Both the position numbers and the translations under genes were made by a program. The notes beneath the pieces were generated by a model. That model had not been told where the DNA came from. It did not search any database and was given only the letters and a program-made list of their open reading frames with translations. Positions 23,407 to 35,124 of a stretch of 64,000 nucleotides of DNA are shown here, piece after piece (the first letter of the stretch is position 1; each line of letters opens with the position of its first letter). This DNA is from Solanum dulcamara. Lineage: Eukaryota; Streptophyta; Magnoliopsida; Solanales; Solanaceae. The stretch spans positions 68,242,634 to 68,306,633 of the forward strand of contig NC_077239.1 in NCBI RefSeq assembly GCF_947179165.1, given 5' to 3'.

Positions 23407-23611
23407 ACAAAGTTTTAAGGTGTCCTAGGGATTCTAACATGCCATATCAAGTAAAGTCATATTTATGGGTTTGAAGCATGCCACATCTATGAATGAGAGT
23501 ATATAAGGCGTTTTAGGAAATTCCACTTCTTTTCATCATTCTTAAGTCTTGCGATAGAGTTGAACTCAAAGGTATTCCCTTCTAAAGTTTTCTCTTTGTG
23601 ATTACATAATC

Positions 23612-24653
23612 ATGCCTCCACGAAAAGCTCTAAAGAAATGTCGAAAAGAAGAAACAAGCTCCAAATGATCCTTTGGTCGAAAAAATATCTCATGCCAAAT
23701 TTTGAGCGGCTTTTCAAGTGCTTCCTCAAGCCATGGCGGCTTAAGTAAATCAAGAGGTTTTTGTTCCCTAAATCCAAATATGGGTATGATGGTGACAAGG
23801 GTCTGTGGTTTCACAAGGATAAATGCTCGGAAGTTTCATAGCTTGAAGTTAGACGAGGATCCTCAAGAGTTCATTGAGGGGATCGATAAGATTATTGATC
23901 ATAGGACTGTCACTAGTAGAGAAGGTGTACTTGGACGCCTATCAACTCAAAGGATTTGCACAAATTTGGTTTGATCATTAGAAGAGCGAAAGAGCTAAAG
24001 GTACAGATTCCGTTACTTGGGGAGAGTTTAAAGATGTTTTTCTTGAATATTTCCTTCCTTTAGAGTTGAGGGAAGATAATATCCAAGAGTTTATAAACTT
24101 GAATCAGGAAGTATGAGTGAGAGGGAGTATGCCCTCAAGTTCACGCAATTGTCAAAGTATGCTCCGTTCATGGTTGTTGATTCTAGAGCTCGTATGAGCA
24201 AATTTATTTTGGCTATTTTGGACTTGGTGTCCAAAGACTGTAAAACTACGACGTTGATTAAAGAGATAAATATCTTGAGACTGATGACTCATATGAGTAA
24301 ATCGAGAAAGATAAGCTTAGGGAGAAGGCCAGAGAGCAAAGAGGGCAAGGACCAATAGTGGTGACTTTTCACATGCTAAATCCAAAAATGTTAGTCGTCA
24401 ACAATTTAACCAAAGGTTCTTTGATCAAAATTCTTCAAGCACTCCTTCTCCAAAGTTTGATAAGGATAGGGTGTCTAACCCTAAGTTTCAAAGAGGAGCT
24501 CTTAGTGGTCAGAATATCCCCTCATGCAAGAACTGTGGGAAGAGGCATCAAAGAGAGTATTTGGCAAGATTGGGTGCTTGCTTTAGTTGTGGAAAGATGG
24601 GTCACCAAGTGAAGAATTGTCCTTCGAGCGCTACTAGAGGTGGAGGTGGTTGA
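23612..24653 (+). pseudogene. gag: T3 gag (capsid-nucleocapsid, decayed)
   Basis: Gag would package the element RNA into particles. The start at ATG 23612 reads MPPRKAL, the usual chromovirus gag start. Positions 23820-23985 hold the capsid piece FHSLKLDEDPQEFIEGIDKI. Positions 24020-24358 hold the retrotransposon-gag region (EFKDVF, SEREYALKFTQLSKYAPF). An intact CCHC zinc knuckle with CFSCGKMGHQVKNC lies at 24579-24620. A first knuckle just before it has lost its last Cys (HQREY). Frameshifts near 23665, 23970, 24115 and 24358 break the frame. Confidence 0.9.
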
Positions 24654-25361
24654 CTCGAGACTCAGACATAGATTATTGCAGGTCTACCAGCTCAGCATGG
24701 TACTATTTCAGGTTCTGGTAGTGATTAGCGCCAACAAAGATTCTATGCCTTATATACTCAATAAGATTTTGAGGATTCTCCCGATGTGGTTACTGGTATG
24801 TTACGGGTCTTTACTTTTATGTTTATGCCTCGAAGTGAATCTTTCTTTTGTTACACCATATCTTACTATGAAACTTGATGTCAGTCCTGAGATCTTGTTA
24901 GAGCCTTTTTTGGTGTTGGTTTTAAGGTTTAGCTAAGTGGGTGTATAGAAATTATACTGTCTAAATTTTTCATAAAGTTACTTTTTGTGATCTCGTAAAG
25001 CTTAATATGACTGATTTTAATGTTATCCTTGTTATTAATTAGCTTATGCATGTTATACTTCTATTTATTATAGAGCCTGAGTGGTTAAGTTTCTATTTCC
25101 TAATGAGTCAGTCCTAGAATGGAAGGATAGTAATTCCGTGTTCAAAGGTCAATTCATCTCGTGCCTTAAAGCTAGGAAAATAATTTCTAAGGGCCGCATC
25201 TATCATATAGTTTAGGTTAGGGATATATTCTGAATCCCCTACTCTTGAGTCAGTCCTCATTGTTAATGATTTTTCAGAAGTGTTACACGATGAAATACTC
25301 GGTATATCTCTCGAAAGGGAAATTGACTTTGGCATAGATCTCCTTCTTAATACCCAGCCTA
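24654..25361 (+). pseudogene. pol: T3 protease and RT lead-in (pol, heavily decayed)
   Basis: It lies between gag and RT, where the aspartic protease sits. Positions 24760-24900 keep the phrases FEDSPDVVTGML and FVTPYL in shifted frames; the catalytic Asp-x-Gly cannot be read. The stretch 25090-25361 is the linker toward RT (with EFISCLKA-like and SVLIVNDFSEV-like pieces). Identification rests on position and these remnants. Confidence 0.6.
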
Positions 25362-26124
25362 TCACTATCCCTCCTTATTGAATGGATCCAACAAAACTTA
25401 AGGAGTTATAAGATTTGTTAGATAAAGGTTTTATTAGACCAAGTATCGCTCTGTGGGGTGCTCTGGTTCTCTTTGTGTGAAAGAGGATGGTTCTCTGCAT
25501 ATGTATATTGATTATCGATAATTTAATAAGGTTACAATTAAGGATAGGTGTCCCATATCAAGGATCAATGACTTGTTTGATCAACTTCAAGGATCAGCTT
25601 ATTTCTGAAAGATTGCTCTTCAGTCGGGCTATCATTAACTTTTATTAGGGGATTGTGATATTCTGAAGATAACTTTTAGAACTTGGTATGGTCATTTTGA
25701 ATTTTTAGTTATATTTTTTGGACTAATGAATACTCATGCAACTTTTATGGATTTGATGAACAGGGTGTTCAAATAATAATTAGATATGTTTGATATTATG
25801 TTCATTGATGATATTTTGGTCTATTCTGGGAGTGAGGAGAAACATGCCGATCATTTGAGTATCTTCTTGCAAATGCTTAAGGATCCTCAATTATTCGCTA
25901 AGTTTAGCAAGTGTGAGTTTTGGTTGAGGTCGATTGCTTTCCTTGGCCATATTATTTTTGGTGAAGGTATTATGGTTGATCTTGGGAAGATCGAGAGTGT
26001 TAATAATTGGCCTAGACCTCTATCTTCTTTGGATATTTGGAGTTTCTTGGGTTTAGCCAGTTACTATAAAAGATTTATAAAAGGGTTTTCATCAATTGCT
26101 TCACCTTTGACTACTTTGATCTAA
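25362..26124 (+). pseudogene. pol: T3 reverse transcriptase (pol, decayed)
   Basis: From PPYQM-like sequence (25366) through LLDKGFIRPS (25417), it keeps the palm box MFIDDILVYSGSEEKHADHL at 25798-25857, with FIDD at 25801-25812. The thumb and connection region has FSKCEFWL...FLGHI and FLGLASYYKRFIKGFSSIAS at 26045-26105. The first half carries many stops and frame changes (for example 25409, 25478 and 25605). It precedes RNase H in the normal order. Confidence 0.88.
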
Positions 26125-26489
26125 AAAAAATAAAGTTCCAATGGTCGGAGCATGTGAGAAGAGTTTCCAAGTTGATTTACTTCCACTCCGGTGTTGACTT
26201 TACTAGAAGGGTCCGATGGTTTTATTGTGTATTGTAATATATCAAGGGTTGGTCTTGGTTATGTTTTGATGCAAAATGATAAAATGTAGCCTATGCTTCT
26301 AGGCAATTTAAGGTGCATGAGAATAACTATCTGACTCATGATATGGAGTTAGCGGCGGTTGTGTTTGCTTTAATGAGTTGGAGACACTATCTCTATAGTG
26401 TCCATGTGGATATGTTCACCGACCATAAGAGTTTTCAATATGAGTTTAAATAAAAGGACTTGAACCTTCGATAAAGAAGATAGTTTGAG
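26125..26489 (+). pseudogene. pol: T3 RNase H (pol, decayed)
   Basis: The expected YCDAS motif is changed to YCNIS near 26228-26242, so the first catalytic Asp is lost. Then follow [54 protein letters not shown] (26345-26430) with the conserved Asp of FTDH. Stops near 26286 and 26450 break it. Confidence 0.85.
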
Positions 26490-27713
26490 TTGTTGAAGGA
26501 TTATGATATGAGTGTGTTGTACCATCCGAATAAGGCTAATGTGGTTTTTGATGCTCTTAGTAGATTGTCAATGAATAGTGTTTCCCATGTTGAGGATGAA
26601 AAGAAGGAGTTAGTTCGTGACGTCCATAGACTAGCTCATTTGGGTGTTCACTTGGTTGATTTAGATAGTGGTGTTATTGTTCAAAATGATTCTGAATCAT
26701 TTCTTGTAGAGGATGTTAAGGCACATCAAGATAATGATCCAATTTTGATTGAGTTAAATAAAAAGGTTGCTAAAAATGCCATTGAGGCTTTCTCCCAAGA
26801 GGGAGATGGTGTGCTTAGATATAAAAATCGACAATGTGTTCCAAATATTGATGGTTTGAGGAAGATGATATTTTCTAAAGCTCATACTTCATGGTATTCT
26901 ATTCATTCGGGGTCCTCAAAGATGTAATTTGAGGAAAGTGTATTGATGGAGTAGCATAAAAAAGGTATTGCAGAGTTTGTGGCTAAGTTTCGTAACTCTC
27001 AATAAGTGAAGGTCGAGCATAAAAACCCGGAAGGTTTAGCTCAAGACATTGATATTCCTATTTGGAAGTGGGAAGACTTGAATATGGACTTCATTGCAAG
27101 TTTGCCTTGAACTCTTAGATGACATGATTCGGTTTGGGTTGTAGTTGACTGAATGACTAAGTCAGTGCATTTTTCCTTGTTAAGACTTTCTATTCAGCTG
27201 AATATTATTCCAAGTTTTATATCCAAGAGTTGACTAAGATTCATGGTGTTTCATTATCTACCATTTCGGACTGAGGTACTCAATTTACATTCTAATTTTA
27301 GAAGTTATTTCAGAAGGGTCTGGGTACTCAAATTAGGCTTAGCATAACTTTTCATCCTCAAATCGATGGTCAAGCCGAGCATACTATTAAGACTTTGGAG
27401 GACATGTTGAGAGATTGTGTAATTGACTTTAAAAGTAATTGGAATGATCAATTGCCATTGATCGAGTTTTCCTATAACAACCGTTATCATTAGAGTATCC
27501 AAATAGCTCTATTTGAGGCTTTATATGGTAGAAGGTGTAGATCTTCTATTGGTTGGTTTGAAGTTGGTGAAGTTGCTTTGATAGGACCCAAATTGGTTTT
27601 TGAGGCTATGGAGAAAGTTAAACTCACTAGGGAAAGATTGAAAACTGCCCAAAGCCAAAAAGGTCCTATTCAGATGTAAGGAGAAGAGAGATTGAATTTG
27701 AGGATGATGATTG
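26490..27713 (+). pseudogene. pol: T3 integrase, first part (split by T4)
   Basis: Positions 26490-26925 read openly for 145 codons through LSRLSMNSVSHVE and the zinc-binding lead-in. The zinc region is damaged (CRNSQ at 26990). The catalytic core has D1 in NMDFIASLP (27077-27105), D2 in TISD-stop-GTQF (27260-27290), and the Glu in GQAEHTIKTLEDML (27370-27411). The C-terminal lead-in EIEFEDDDW ends at 27713, where T4 is inserted. The next residues, YLKISPMKG, resume at 35125. Stops and shifts occur near 26929, 27004 and 27676. Confidence 0.88.
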
Positions 27714-27714
27714 G

Positions 27715-27719
27715 GGTTT
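27715..27719. repeat. Target-site duplication of T4, left copy
   Basis: GGTTT at the left edge equals GGTTT at 35120-35124 on the right edge. A 5-bp duplication is normal for Ty3/gypsy integration. The last T may also be the first base of the LTR (TGTAATAG), so the edge is uncertain by one base. Confidence 0.8.
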
Positions 27720-28764
27720 GTAATAGCATGTTCCCATTGTTATGAATAGGCCAATGGAGAAGGAATTTGGGCTAGGAAACTTCAAGTAGTAACTTCAAAA
27801 AAATTGAGCCTAGGCCAGGCTTAGAAAAATTTTGAATCAGGTGAGGTCTAGAGTGATATTTTGATAGGTGGGGGATTAAATCAACAATCTAATTAAGTTA
27901 ACTGATAGCCAAGACGATACAGAGTATTTACAGCTTCAAAAAATCACATTTAGGTGAGTAAAACTTCCAAAATTTGTCTTGTTATGAAATGTATATTTTA
28001 AGGTATCTTGAAATGAGGGTATGTTGTGATATGGGAGACTTGGGGACTTTTCACAAGCTCATTGTACCCGCATATCCTGCTAGAATGGAAATAATCCCAC
28101 TAGAGTAGGATGGTCCTGCTGTGGTAGGACAGTCGCAAAATAGTATGGGGTAAAAGCCGCAAAAATAGTTTTCTGCATAGAAACTATTCTTACGATGTTA
28201 GGAGGTAATCCAGGTCTCTTTTGACCATTCTTCCACGAATTCTTGTGCCAAAGGTAAGATTACTACTCCCTAAGCTCGTAATTTGATTTCTAGAATGCAT
28301 AAACTATGGTGGATGATCATTAAGGGAGGGTTTTGGCCTGAAACTAATCGTGAAAATTAGCCCTAGATAGGTTTACGATCAAGGTTTAGTCTGAGAGGGA
28401 ATTATACTATAATTCGATTAAAGTAGATCATTTGTATGTATTTATCGTCTTTAGACCAAGAACAAGCTAAACGAACCTGGAAAAGGAAATCTCTTGCACT
28501 TAGATTAGTTGAAGCTTAAATTCGAGGTAGGTGATCATTTTGTTTCCCATATGTGTTTCATGTACTTGCTAAATTACTTCATTATGTATATATATGTATA
28601 TGATTAGAGAAGCATGCTATGAATTGTATGAAATGATAACTTACTGGAATGACTTATGGTGAATATGTTCTTGGTGATATAATGTTGACTATTGATTATA
28701 ATTATGGCTGCTTTATATATTTGGATCGAGTGTCACAATCTAACACATAATTAGATCGGGTGCC
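27719..28764 (+). repeat. 5' LTR of T4, 3' part deleted
   Basis: TGTAATAGCATGTTCCC... aligns with the 3' LTR from 33316, with clear divergence. The match stops about 14 bases into the second of the 30-bp tandem units (28721-28764); the 3' LTR has five. The remaining roughly 750 bp of LTR and the PBS are missing. Confidence 0.85.
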
Positions 28765-30070
28765 AAGCTTGATCTCCAATCGAGGAATTACCCATAAAGG
28801 AGGCCCCTTCTACACCTAAGATGAGTTAGAAAAGAACAATGAGGTTGAGGAGGAAGAGACTAATAAGAAGGTGGAAGTAAACCAAACTGCGACTGTGGGT
28901 CTTCCCCCTTTGAACCCCATATTTGCTCAGTAGATCATGGCTTTTGTAAATGGATTGGCTAGCACTGAAGCCATTCCCATTATGCCTATAGTACTAGCCT
29001 TTGTTGCTCATCCATTTGCTGTTGTAGCTCCCTTGGTAGAGGAAGTGGTAGGCACTGATGCCTTCTTCAGACTCCTCATAGGCCTAGTTATGACCGGCAC
29101 TGAACATGACATGCTCACCAAGTTCCTGAAACTTAAATCTCCAGTCTTCCATCGTTCTAAGAATAAGGATGCCTATGAGTTAATCCATGACTACTACAAA
29201 AAGTTCTACAAACTGGGCATAGTACATCAACATAGGGTAGAATTTGTGACTTGCTAGATATAGGGTGAGGCCAAGCAATAGTGGAGGGCTTACGTAAAGT
29301 ATCTCTCGCCAGTGTTTTCTCTACTCACTTGGGTCCAGTTTTATGCCTCGTTTCTAAAAAAATATGTACCATGTACCTTGAGGGACCATAAGAAGGATGA
29401 GTTTATGGCGTTGGAGCTGGGAGGTTGTCGGTGGCTGCTTATAAGGCCAAATTCCATGCACTGTCCAGGTATGCTACTCAGCTAGTAACTTCAAATGAAG
29501 AAAGAATCTGGTTGTTTGTAAAGGGGTCGAACCTCGAATTACAGGTGTTTTTGGTTCACATGACTTTGTCAGGCAAGAGTTTCAATAAAGTCACTGATTT
29601 TGTAAAGAAGTTAGAGGGTATGAGGTGAGATGGGCAGGCCAAGACTTTAGCTAAGAATCCCAAGAGCATATGTAATTTCTAGGGATCATGTTCTATAGGG
29701 TCAAACAGGCTGGTAATTATAGCCTGACAAATTTAGTCAGCTTTGCCCACTTTTAATGGTAGTTTTTTAGGTACTCTACTTCAGCATCCAGCCCATAAAG
29801 GTCAAGGAGCATCTTTTCTAGGTAGCAGGCCGTCCTTTGAGTATGACTATTATAATTTTGGAAAGATGGGGAATATAAGAAGGGAGTGTCCTTACCCCTG
29901 TGGGATAGCTTTAGCACCTTTGCAGGACAGAGCAGTAGTACCCACAGAAGTGGAGAAAATGATAGAGGACGTTCACAAGATAGGTGAGAAGGAAGCCAAA
30001 TAGGCCATAAAGGCCGAGGTAATAGTAGTGCAGGTCGAGGAGAAGCGCAACCAGGTAGAAAGGTAGCCCT
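28765..30070 (+). pseudogene. gag: T4 gag (decayed)
   Basis: An acidic and proline-rich N-terminal part (28810-29060) is followed by the capsid region. That region has LKLKSPVFHRSKNKDAYELI (29125-29184), GIVHQHRVEFV, WRAYVKYLSP and LRDHKKDEFMALE (29375-29418). Then SVAAYKAKFHALSRYATQLV (29425-29484). The zinc knuckle at 29855-29895 reads YYNFGKMGNIRREC: two Cys and the His are gone, so it could not bind zinc normally. The start codon is lost in the deletion. TAG at 28930-28932 and 29256-29258 and shifts near 29425 and 29640 break the frame. Confidence 0.87.
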
Positions 30071-30530
30071 TCAAGATAATAGGACTCAGTTTTATGCCTT
30101 TTCTAGCAAGACCTAGGTTGAGGCGTATGATGCAGTAATCACAAATACTATTCTTTTTTGTGATCGGATAACTACTATTTTATTTAACCTGGGTCTACTT
30201 ATATGTCAGTGAAATATACCTTGGGTTTTGATGCACTTTGTGATATACTTGATGCCCCATCAATGTTTCTACCCAAATTGGAGAATCGGTCATAGTCACC
30301 CATGTTTATCATGCTTGTTCTGTGATTTTTATGGGATTCCAGACTTGGTAATTTTAGACATGATCAATTTTGATGTAATCTTAGGCATGACCTGACTGTC
30401 TCACTATTTTGTTGTACTTAACTGTAATGCCAAAACTGTGGCTCTAGAAATCTCGGGGAAGGAAAGGTTATAGTGGGAAGGGGAATACAAGTCTAAGTCA
30501 GCTAAGGTCATATCCTTTCTCTAGGCTAGA
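30071..30530 (+). pseudogene. pol: T4 aspartic protease region (pol, decayed)
   Basis: Remnants occur in order: EAYDAVITNTILFCDR near 30120-30165, SVKYTLGFDALCDILDAP near 30205-30253, then HACSVIFMGFQTW and LDMINFDVILGMT near 30310-30390. The catalytic Asp-x-Gly, expected about 30185, is not readable. The stretch lies between gag and RT, as expected. Confidence 0.75.
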
Positions 30531-31441
30531 AAAATAGTGGATCAGGGTTGTTTGGCCTATCTGGCCCATAATTGGAATATTGATGTTGAGTCTCCCTCTA
30601 TTAAGTCAATTCTAGTAGTGCATGAGTTTCTAAAAGTGTTTCTTGCAAGCTTTCCTACTATGAAGCCTGTTAGAGATATAGATTTCTGCATTGATTTAGA
30701 GCCAGGCACTCACCCAATTTCTATTCTTCCTTATCGCATAGATCCAACAAAGTTGAGAGATCTCAAGGCTCAAATCTAAGAACTCTTTGATAAGGGGTTT
30801 ATCCATCCTAGTGCTTCTCTGTGGGCTTCTCCAGTACTGTTTGTTAAGAAAAAAATAACAGCAAGAGAATATTCATTTATTACCGGCAATTGAATAAGGT
30901 CACCATCCAGAACAAGTATCCTTGCCACTTATTGATGACCTTTTTGATCAGTTTTAAGGTGCATCAGTCTTTTCAAAGATTGATCTGAGGTCTGGGTATC
31001 ATCAATTGAAGATTAAGCCTGAGAATGTTCCCAGAACAACTTTTAGAACTAGGTGCGGGCACTATAAATTTTTGGTGATGTCTTTAAGGCTGATCAATGC
31101 ACCTGCAGCCTTCATAAGTTTGATGGATGGGGTTTTCAAACCATTTGAATATTATTTTGTTATTATGTTTATAGATGATATCTTAGTGTATTTGAAGAGT
31201 AAACAGGAACATGCAGACCATCTCCATATTGTTCTAAGTGTTCTAGGAAAGCAAAAGTTGTATGCATAACTCTATAAGTGTGAATTTTGGTTTTCTTCAG
31301 CTGCTTTTTTAGGCCATATTATTTCAAAAGAAAGGGTAATGGTAGATCCACAAAATATTGAAGCAGTTAAAAGCTGGACTCGACCTAGTTTTGTGACTGA
31401 AGTTAGGAGTTTTATGGGACTGACCAGTTTATCACTGGTTT
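30531..31441 (+). pseudogene. pol: T4 reverse transcriptase (pol, decayed)
   Basis: Positions 30537-30778 read openly with FCIDLEPGTHPISILPYRID. Then come [10 protein letters not shown], the [12 protein letters not shown] region (30873-30910), FSKIDLRSGYHQLKI (30975-31015), TTFRTRCGHYKFLVMSL and the catalytic MFIDDILVY (FIDD 31168-31179). The thumb has FLGHIISKERVMVDPQNIEAV. A small insertion near 31425 (the LTSL-SLV region) shifts the frame before RNase H. TAA 30777-30779 and the shift near 30855 also break it. Confidence 0.9.
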
Positions 31442-31775
31442 GTGAAGAACTTTGCTTCTATCGCTACTTATTTAACAAGATTGACTCAAAAGGAGGTACC
31501 ATTCAAGTGGACTGACAAATATGAAGAGAGCTTCCGAAAGCTTAAGACTCTTCTAACCACAACACCTATGTTAACCCTACCGATTGAAGGTAATGACTTT
31601 GTTGTTTATTGTGATGCTTCGCATTCAAGTTTGGGTGTTGTGTTAATGTTGAATAAGAATGTTATAGCCTATTATTCATAGAAGTTGAAGGTGAGTAAGA
31701 AAACCTACCCGACTCATGAATTGAAGTTGGCAGCGATAGTGTTTTCTTTTAAAATCTGGAGATATTATCTATATT
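31442..31775 (+). pseudogene. pol: T4 RNase H, C-terminal half deleted
   Basis: FASIATYLTRLTQKEVPFKW (31448-31507), then VVYCDASHSSLGVVLM with the catalytic Asp (31600-31650), PTHELKLAAIVFSFKIWRYYLY to about 31774. The expected continuation through FTDH and the linker toward integrase is missing: the sequence jumps to LGILEKGRVM, a region just before integrase. This is an internal deletion. Confidence 0.85.
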
Positions 31776-33250
31776 AGACTAGGCATCTTAGAGAAGGGTA
31801 GGGTAATGACCAGTGTTGATCTAAGACCCACTTTTATAGAAGAAATTAAGGCCAAACAGTTTGAAGATGTAAACTTGAATGAGCTTAGAGAAAAAGTTTT
31901 GATGGGCAAGGTCCAAGATTCAGTCCTTGATGCAAGTAGGGTGCTCAACTTTAGGGGGAAGATTTGTGTTCTCTGGGTAGATGGCATAATTCAGAAAGTT
32001 TTGTCTGAATCTCATGGTTTGCGGTACTCTATTCACCCTAGACTAACCAAGATATATCAAAACTTGAAGTGTCTATATTGGTGTCTGGGTATGAAGAAGG
32101 ACATATCTGAATATGTAGCTAAGTGCTAAAATTGTCAACAAGTGAAATGTGAGCACCAAAGACCTACAGGTTTACTTCAAAGAATGCCCTTTCCTGAATG
32201 AAAATGGGAAAGAATAGCCATGGATTTCGTGGTGGGACTTCCTAAGACCTTGGGGAAGTATGATTCCATTTGGGTGGTAGTTGGCAGGTTAACAAAGTCA
32301 GCACACTTCATTCTGGTTAGAGTGGACTATAATGTACAACAATTGACAAAGATATATGTGAAGGAGATAGTAAGGTTGTACGGGGTGCTCCTTTCCATCA
32401 TTTCATATTATGGTACGCAGTTCACCTCTAAATTTTGGGGAAAGTTGCATGAAGAGCTGGACACTCAACTCAGTTTTAGCATGACCTTCCATCCATAGAC
32501 AGATGGACAATCAGAGAGGAATATCCAGGTGCTAGAAGATATGCTGCAAGCATGTGTGATGGACTATGGGGGACATTGGGACAAGTTCTTTCCCTTGTGT
32601 GAGTTCTCCTACAACAATAGTTATCACTCCAGTATTGAGATGGCACCCTTCGAAGCTCTTTATGAGAAGGGATGTAGGTCTTCATAGGATGGTTTGAAGT
32701 TGGAAAAGTGGAGCATCTAAGCTAAGGAAAGGAGTATCTAAGCCAAGCTTTTAGCAGCTTAGAGTTGTCAAAAAGAGTATTCTGACCGTAAAGTGAGGGA
32801 TATGACCTTTCAAGTAGGTGAACAAGTGCTTCTAAAAGTTTCACCCATTAAGGGGGCAATGAGATTTGATAAAAAGTGTAAGCTCAGTCCTCGCTATATT
32901 AGCCCTTTTGAGATTCTTGACTGTGTAGGGCCAGTGGTATACAAATTGACCTTACCACCTATCTTGTCTAGGTATATCTTGTGTTCCATGTGTCAGTTCT
33001 TAAGAAGTACCATGGAGATGGGGATTACATCATTAAATGAGACTCAGTTTTGTTAGGCAAGTATCTTTAGTACGAGGAGGAGACAGTTGCAATATTAGAT
33101 CGTGATGTCAGAAAGCTGAGGACCAAGGAAATTAAATATGTGAAAGTCCAATGGAAGCATCGTCCAGTAGAGAAAGCTACTTGGGATACTGAAAAGGACA
33201 TGCAAGATAAGTATCCCCAGCTATTCATTAAATCAAGTACTATTCTATCC
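31776..33250 (+). pseudogene. pol: T4 integrase and chromodomain-like C-terminus (pol, decayed)
   Basis: Positions 31806-32129 read openly with RPTFIEEIKAKQFED, YSIHPRLTKIYQNLK and the zinc-binding CXNCQQVKCEHQRP (32126-32165). The core has D1 in AMDFVVGLPKT (32217-32250). At D2 the expected ISDxGTQF is ISYYGTQF, with Asp lost at 32406-32408. The Glu in GQSERNIQVLEDML (32507-32548) remains. C-terminal parts are VLLKVSPIKG (32827-32856) and YKLTLPP. Positions 33090-33235 read ILDRDVRKLRTKEIKYVKVQ...KATWDTEKDM, the chromodomain-like tail that in chromoviruses is thought to contact heterochromatin. Stops break it. Confidence 0.88.
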
Positions 33251-33315
33251 CTATTTCAGCCCTGTTTTTCTTAGTTGGTCACTCAAGGACAAGTGATGGA
33301 TAAATTGACATCTAT

Positions 33316-35119
33316 TTTAATGACATGTCCCTGTAGTTATGAATAGGACAATGGGAAAGTAATTATTTAGGCCAAGAAATTTTGAGTAGTAACTTTATAA
33401 AAAATTAAGCCTAGGCCAGATTTAGATGAATTCTGTGTTAGATAAGGTCTATAGTGACCTTATGATAGGTGGGGGGATCCAATCTAAAATTTGATTAAGT
33501 TAGCTGATAGCCAAAATGAAACAAAGCCTTTATGGCTTTATAAAATTGCATTTGAGTGAGTAAAACTCTCGAAATAGGACTTGGCATGAAAGGTATATTT
33601 TAAGGTGTCTTGGGGTGAGGGTATGTTTTGATATGGGAGAATTGAAGACTCTTTATGAGCTCACTATCTCTGCATATCCCACCAGATTGGGAATAATCCC
33701 GCTAGAGCGAGGTGGTACCGCTGTGGAGTGACAGTGGCTGTTAATACGGAGTAAAAACCCCAGAAATGGTTTTCCACATAGAAACTGTTCCTAAGACGTT
33801 TGGGGGCGACCCAGGACACTTTTTATTATTCTTCCATGAATTCTCACACAAAAGGTAAGATTTTAACTCCCTAAACTCATAATTTGATTTCTAGAACCCA
33901 TAAACTATGGTGTGAGTGATCATTGGGGGAGGATTTTGGTCTGAAACTAATGATAGAAATTAGACCTAGATGGGGTTTCAGATCAAGGTTTTGAGTAAAT
34001 TTGAGCATTATATTGATCCTTTGTATGAATTTACTGTTTTTATACCAAAAACTAGCTGAACGAACCATGAAAGGGAAATATCTTATACTTTAGAGTTGTT
34101 GAAGCTCAAATTCAAGGTAGGTGATAGTTTTATTTTTCATATGTGTTTCATGTGCTTGCTTAATTACTTCATTGTATGCATAGGTGTATATCACTAAAGA
34201 AACATGCTATGCATTATTTGAAATGATCATTTATTGGTCTAACTAGTGATGAATCTAGTCTTGGTGATATGATGTTGACTATTGATTGTAATTGTGGATG
34301 CTTTGTATGTTTGGATCGGATGTCATATTCCGATACATAATTAGATCGAGTGTCATGTTCTAACATACACTTGAATCGAGTATCACATTCTGACACAAAC
34401 TTTGTATTGGATGTCACGTTTCGACACAAACCTTAGATTAGGTGTCATGTTCTGACATATAAATAAGTGTTTACATATCCCATGAGAGGACCCATATGTG
34501 AAATTGCAAGATATTAAGACTAGTGATTTGAGTACTATTTGAGATGAAAATGGTTAAGTTTATTCTATATATATGTGTTTACTATGTTGGGTTTACTTAT
34601 CCATGACTCTCTTACTGGCTAGCCGCGTGATCCTACCATTACATTATTTATTTTGTTTACTGATACTACACTTGCTCCATTTTTGTTAAGTACATGATAT
34701 ATTCAGCCAGTTGCAGAGAGACCTTGCTTAGAAGACTGTTAGCTGCTAGAATCTAAGGGTGAGCCATTCCTTCAAGCTACCGTGGACTCTTCCTACTCTA
34801 CTTCTTCTTTTAGGACTTAATTTTAAACTCTGTTTGTTTTATGACTTGGTTGGATTGTATTCCCTTTTCTATACTTGATAATTTTCTAAAGTTTTGGTAT
34901 AATTGACTTTCAGTTCCAAGAATGTTTTTTCACATATTTAAATTATTGATTGAATTTTGCTGAGTTTATGGAAACTCAGGCTTATTTATCTAGTTAAGAC
35001 TACTTTTGCATCCTTATCTTGTTTTATCTATTACCTGTGTCAATTGTTGAGCTGTCATAATGGTTCTCCCACTGAAGGGTTAGTGTGGGTGTCAGTCACA
35101 ATGGGTCGAGGTCATAACA
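33316..35119 (+). repeat. 3' LTR of T4
   Basis: About 1.8 kb. It starts TTTAATGACATG, where the usual TG has become TT, and ends GAGGTCATAACA, followed by the target duplication GGTTT. It matches 27719-28764 in its first part. It includes five 30-bp tandem units at 34311-34462. No gene is present; short open frames in it are chance. Confidence 0.87.
34311..34462. repeat. Five ~30-bp tandem units with TGTCA/TGACA arms in T4 LTR
   Basis: Units start at about 34311, 34341, 34371, 34405 and 34433. The typical form is TTAGATCGAGTGTCATGTTC plus TGACATA. Each contains an inverted pair TGTCA/TGACA around 5 bases, more or less decayed. The 5' LTR keeps one full unit and about half of a second. Confidence 0.85.
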
Positions 35120-35124
35120 GGTTT
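35120..35124. repeat. Target-site duplication of T4, right copy
   Basis: GGTTT directly after the LTR end CATAACA repeats 27715-27719. The integrase codons of T3 continue from here. Confidence 0.8.

Larger units (their letters stand above)
27719..35119 (+). mobile_element. T4: chromovirus-like element nested in T3 integrase
   Basis: It has two LTRs in direct orientation, gag, protease, RT, RNase H, integrase and a chromodomain-like C-terminus. The host integrase reads up to 27713 and resumes at 35125, and GGTTT flanks both sides. The protein details (MDQGCLAYLAH, FASIATYLTRLTQKEVPF) place it in another subfamily than T3, T5, T6 and T7. Part of the 5' LTR, the PBS and the start of gag are deleted at about 28765. 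All frames are broken. Confidence 0.92.

Noticed and set aside
23602..23814. Minus-strand frames opposite the T3 gag start
   Set aside because: The plus strand has the gag start MPPRKAL following a PBS and leader; the antisense frame has no support.
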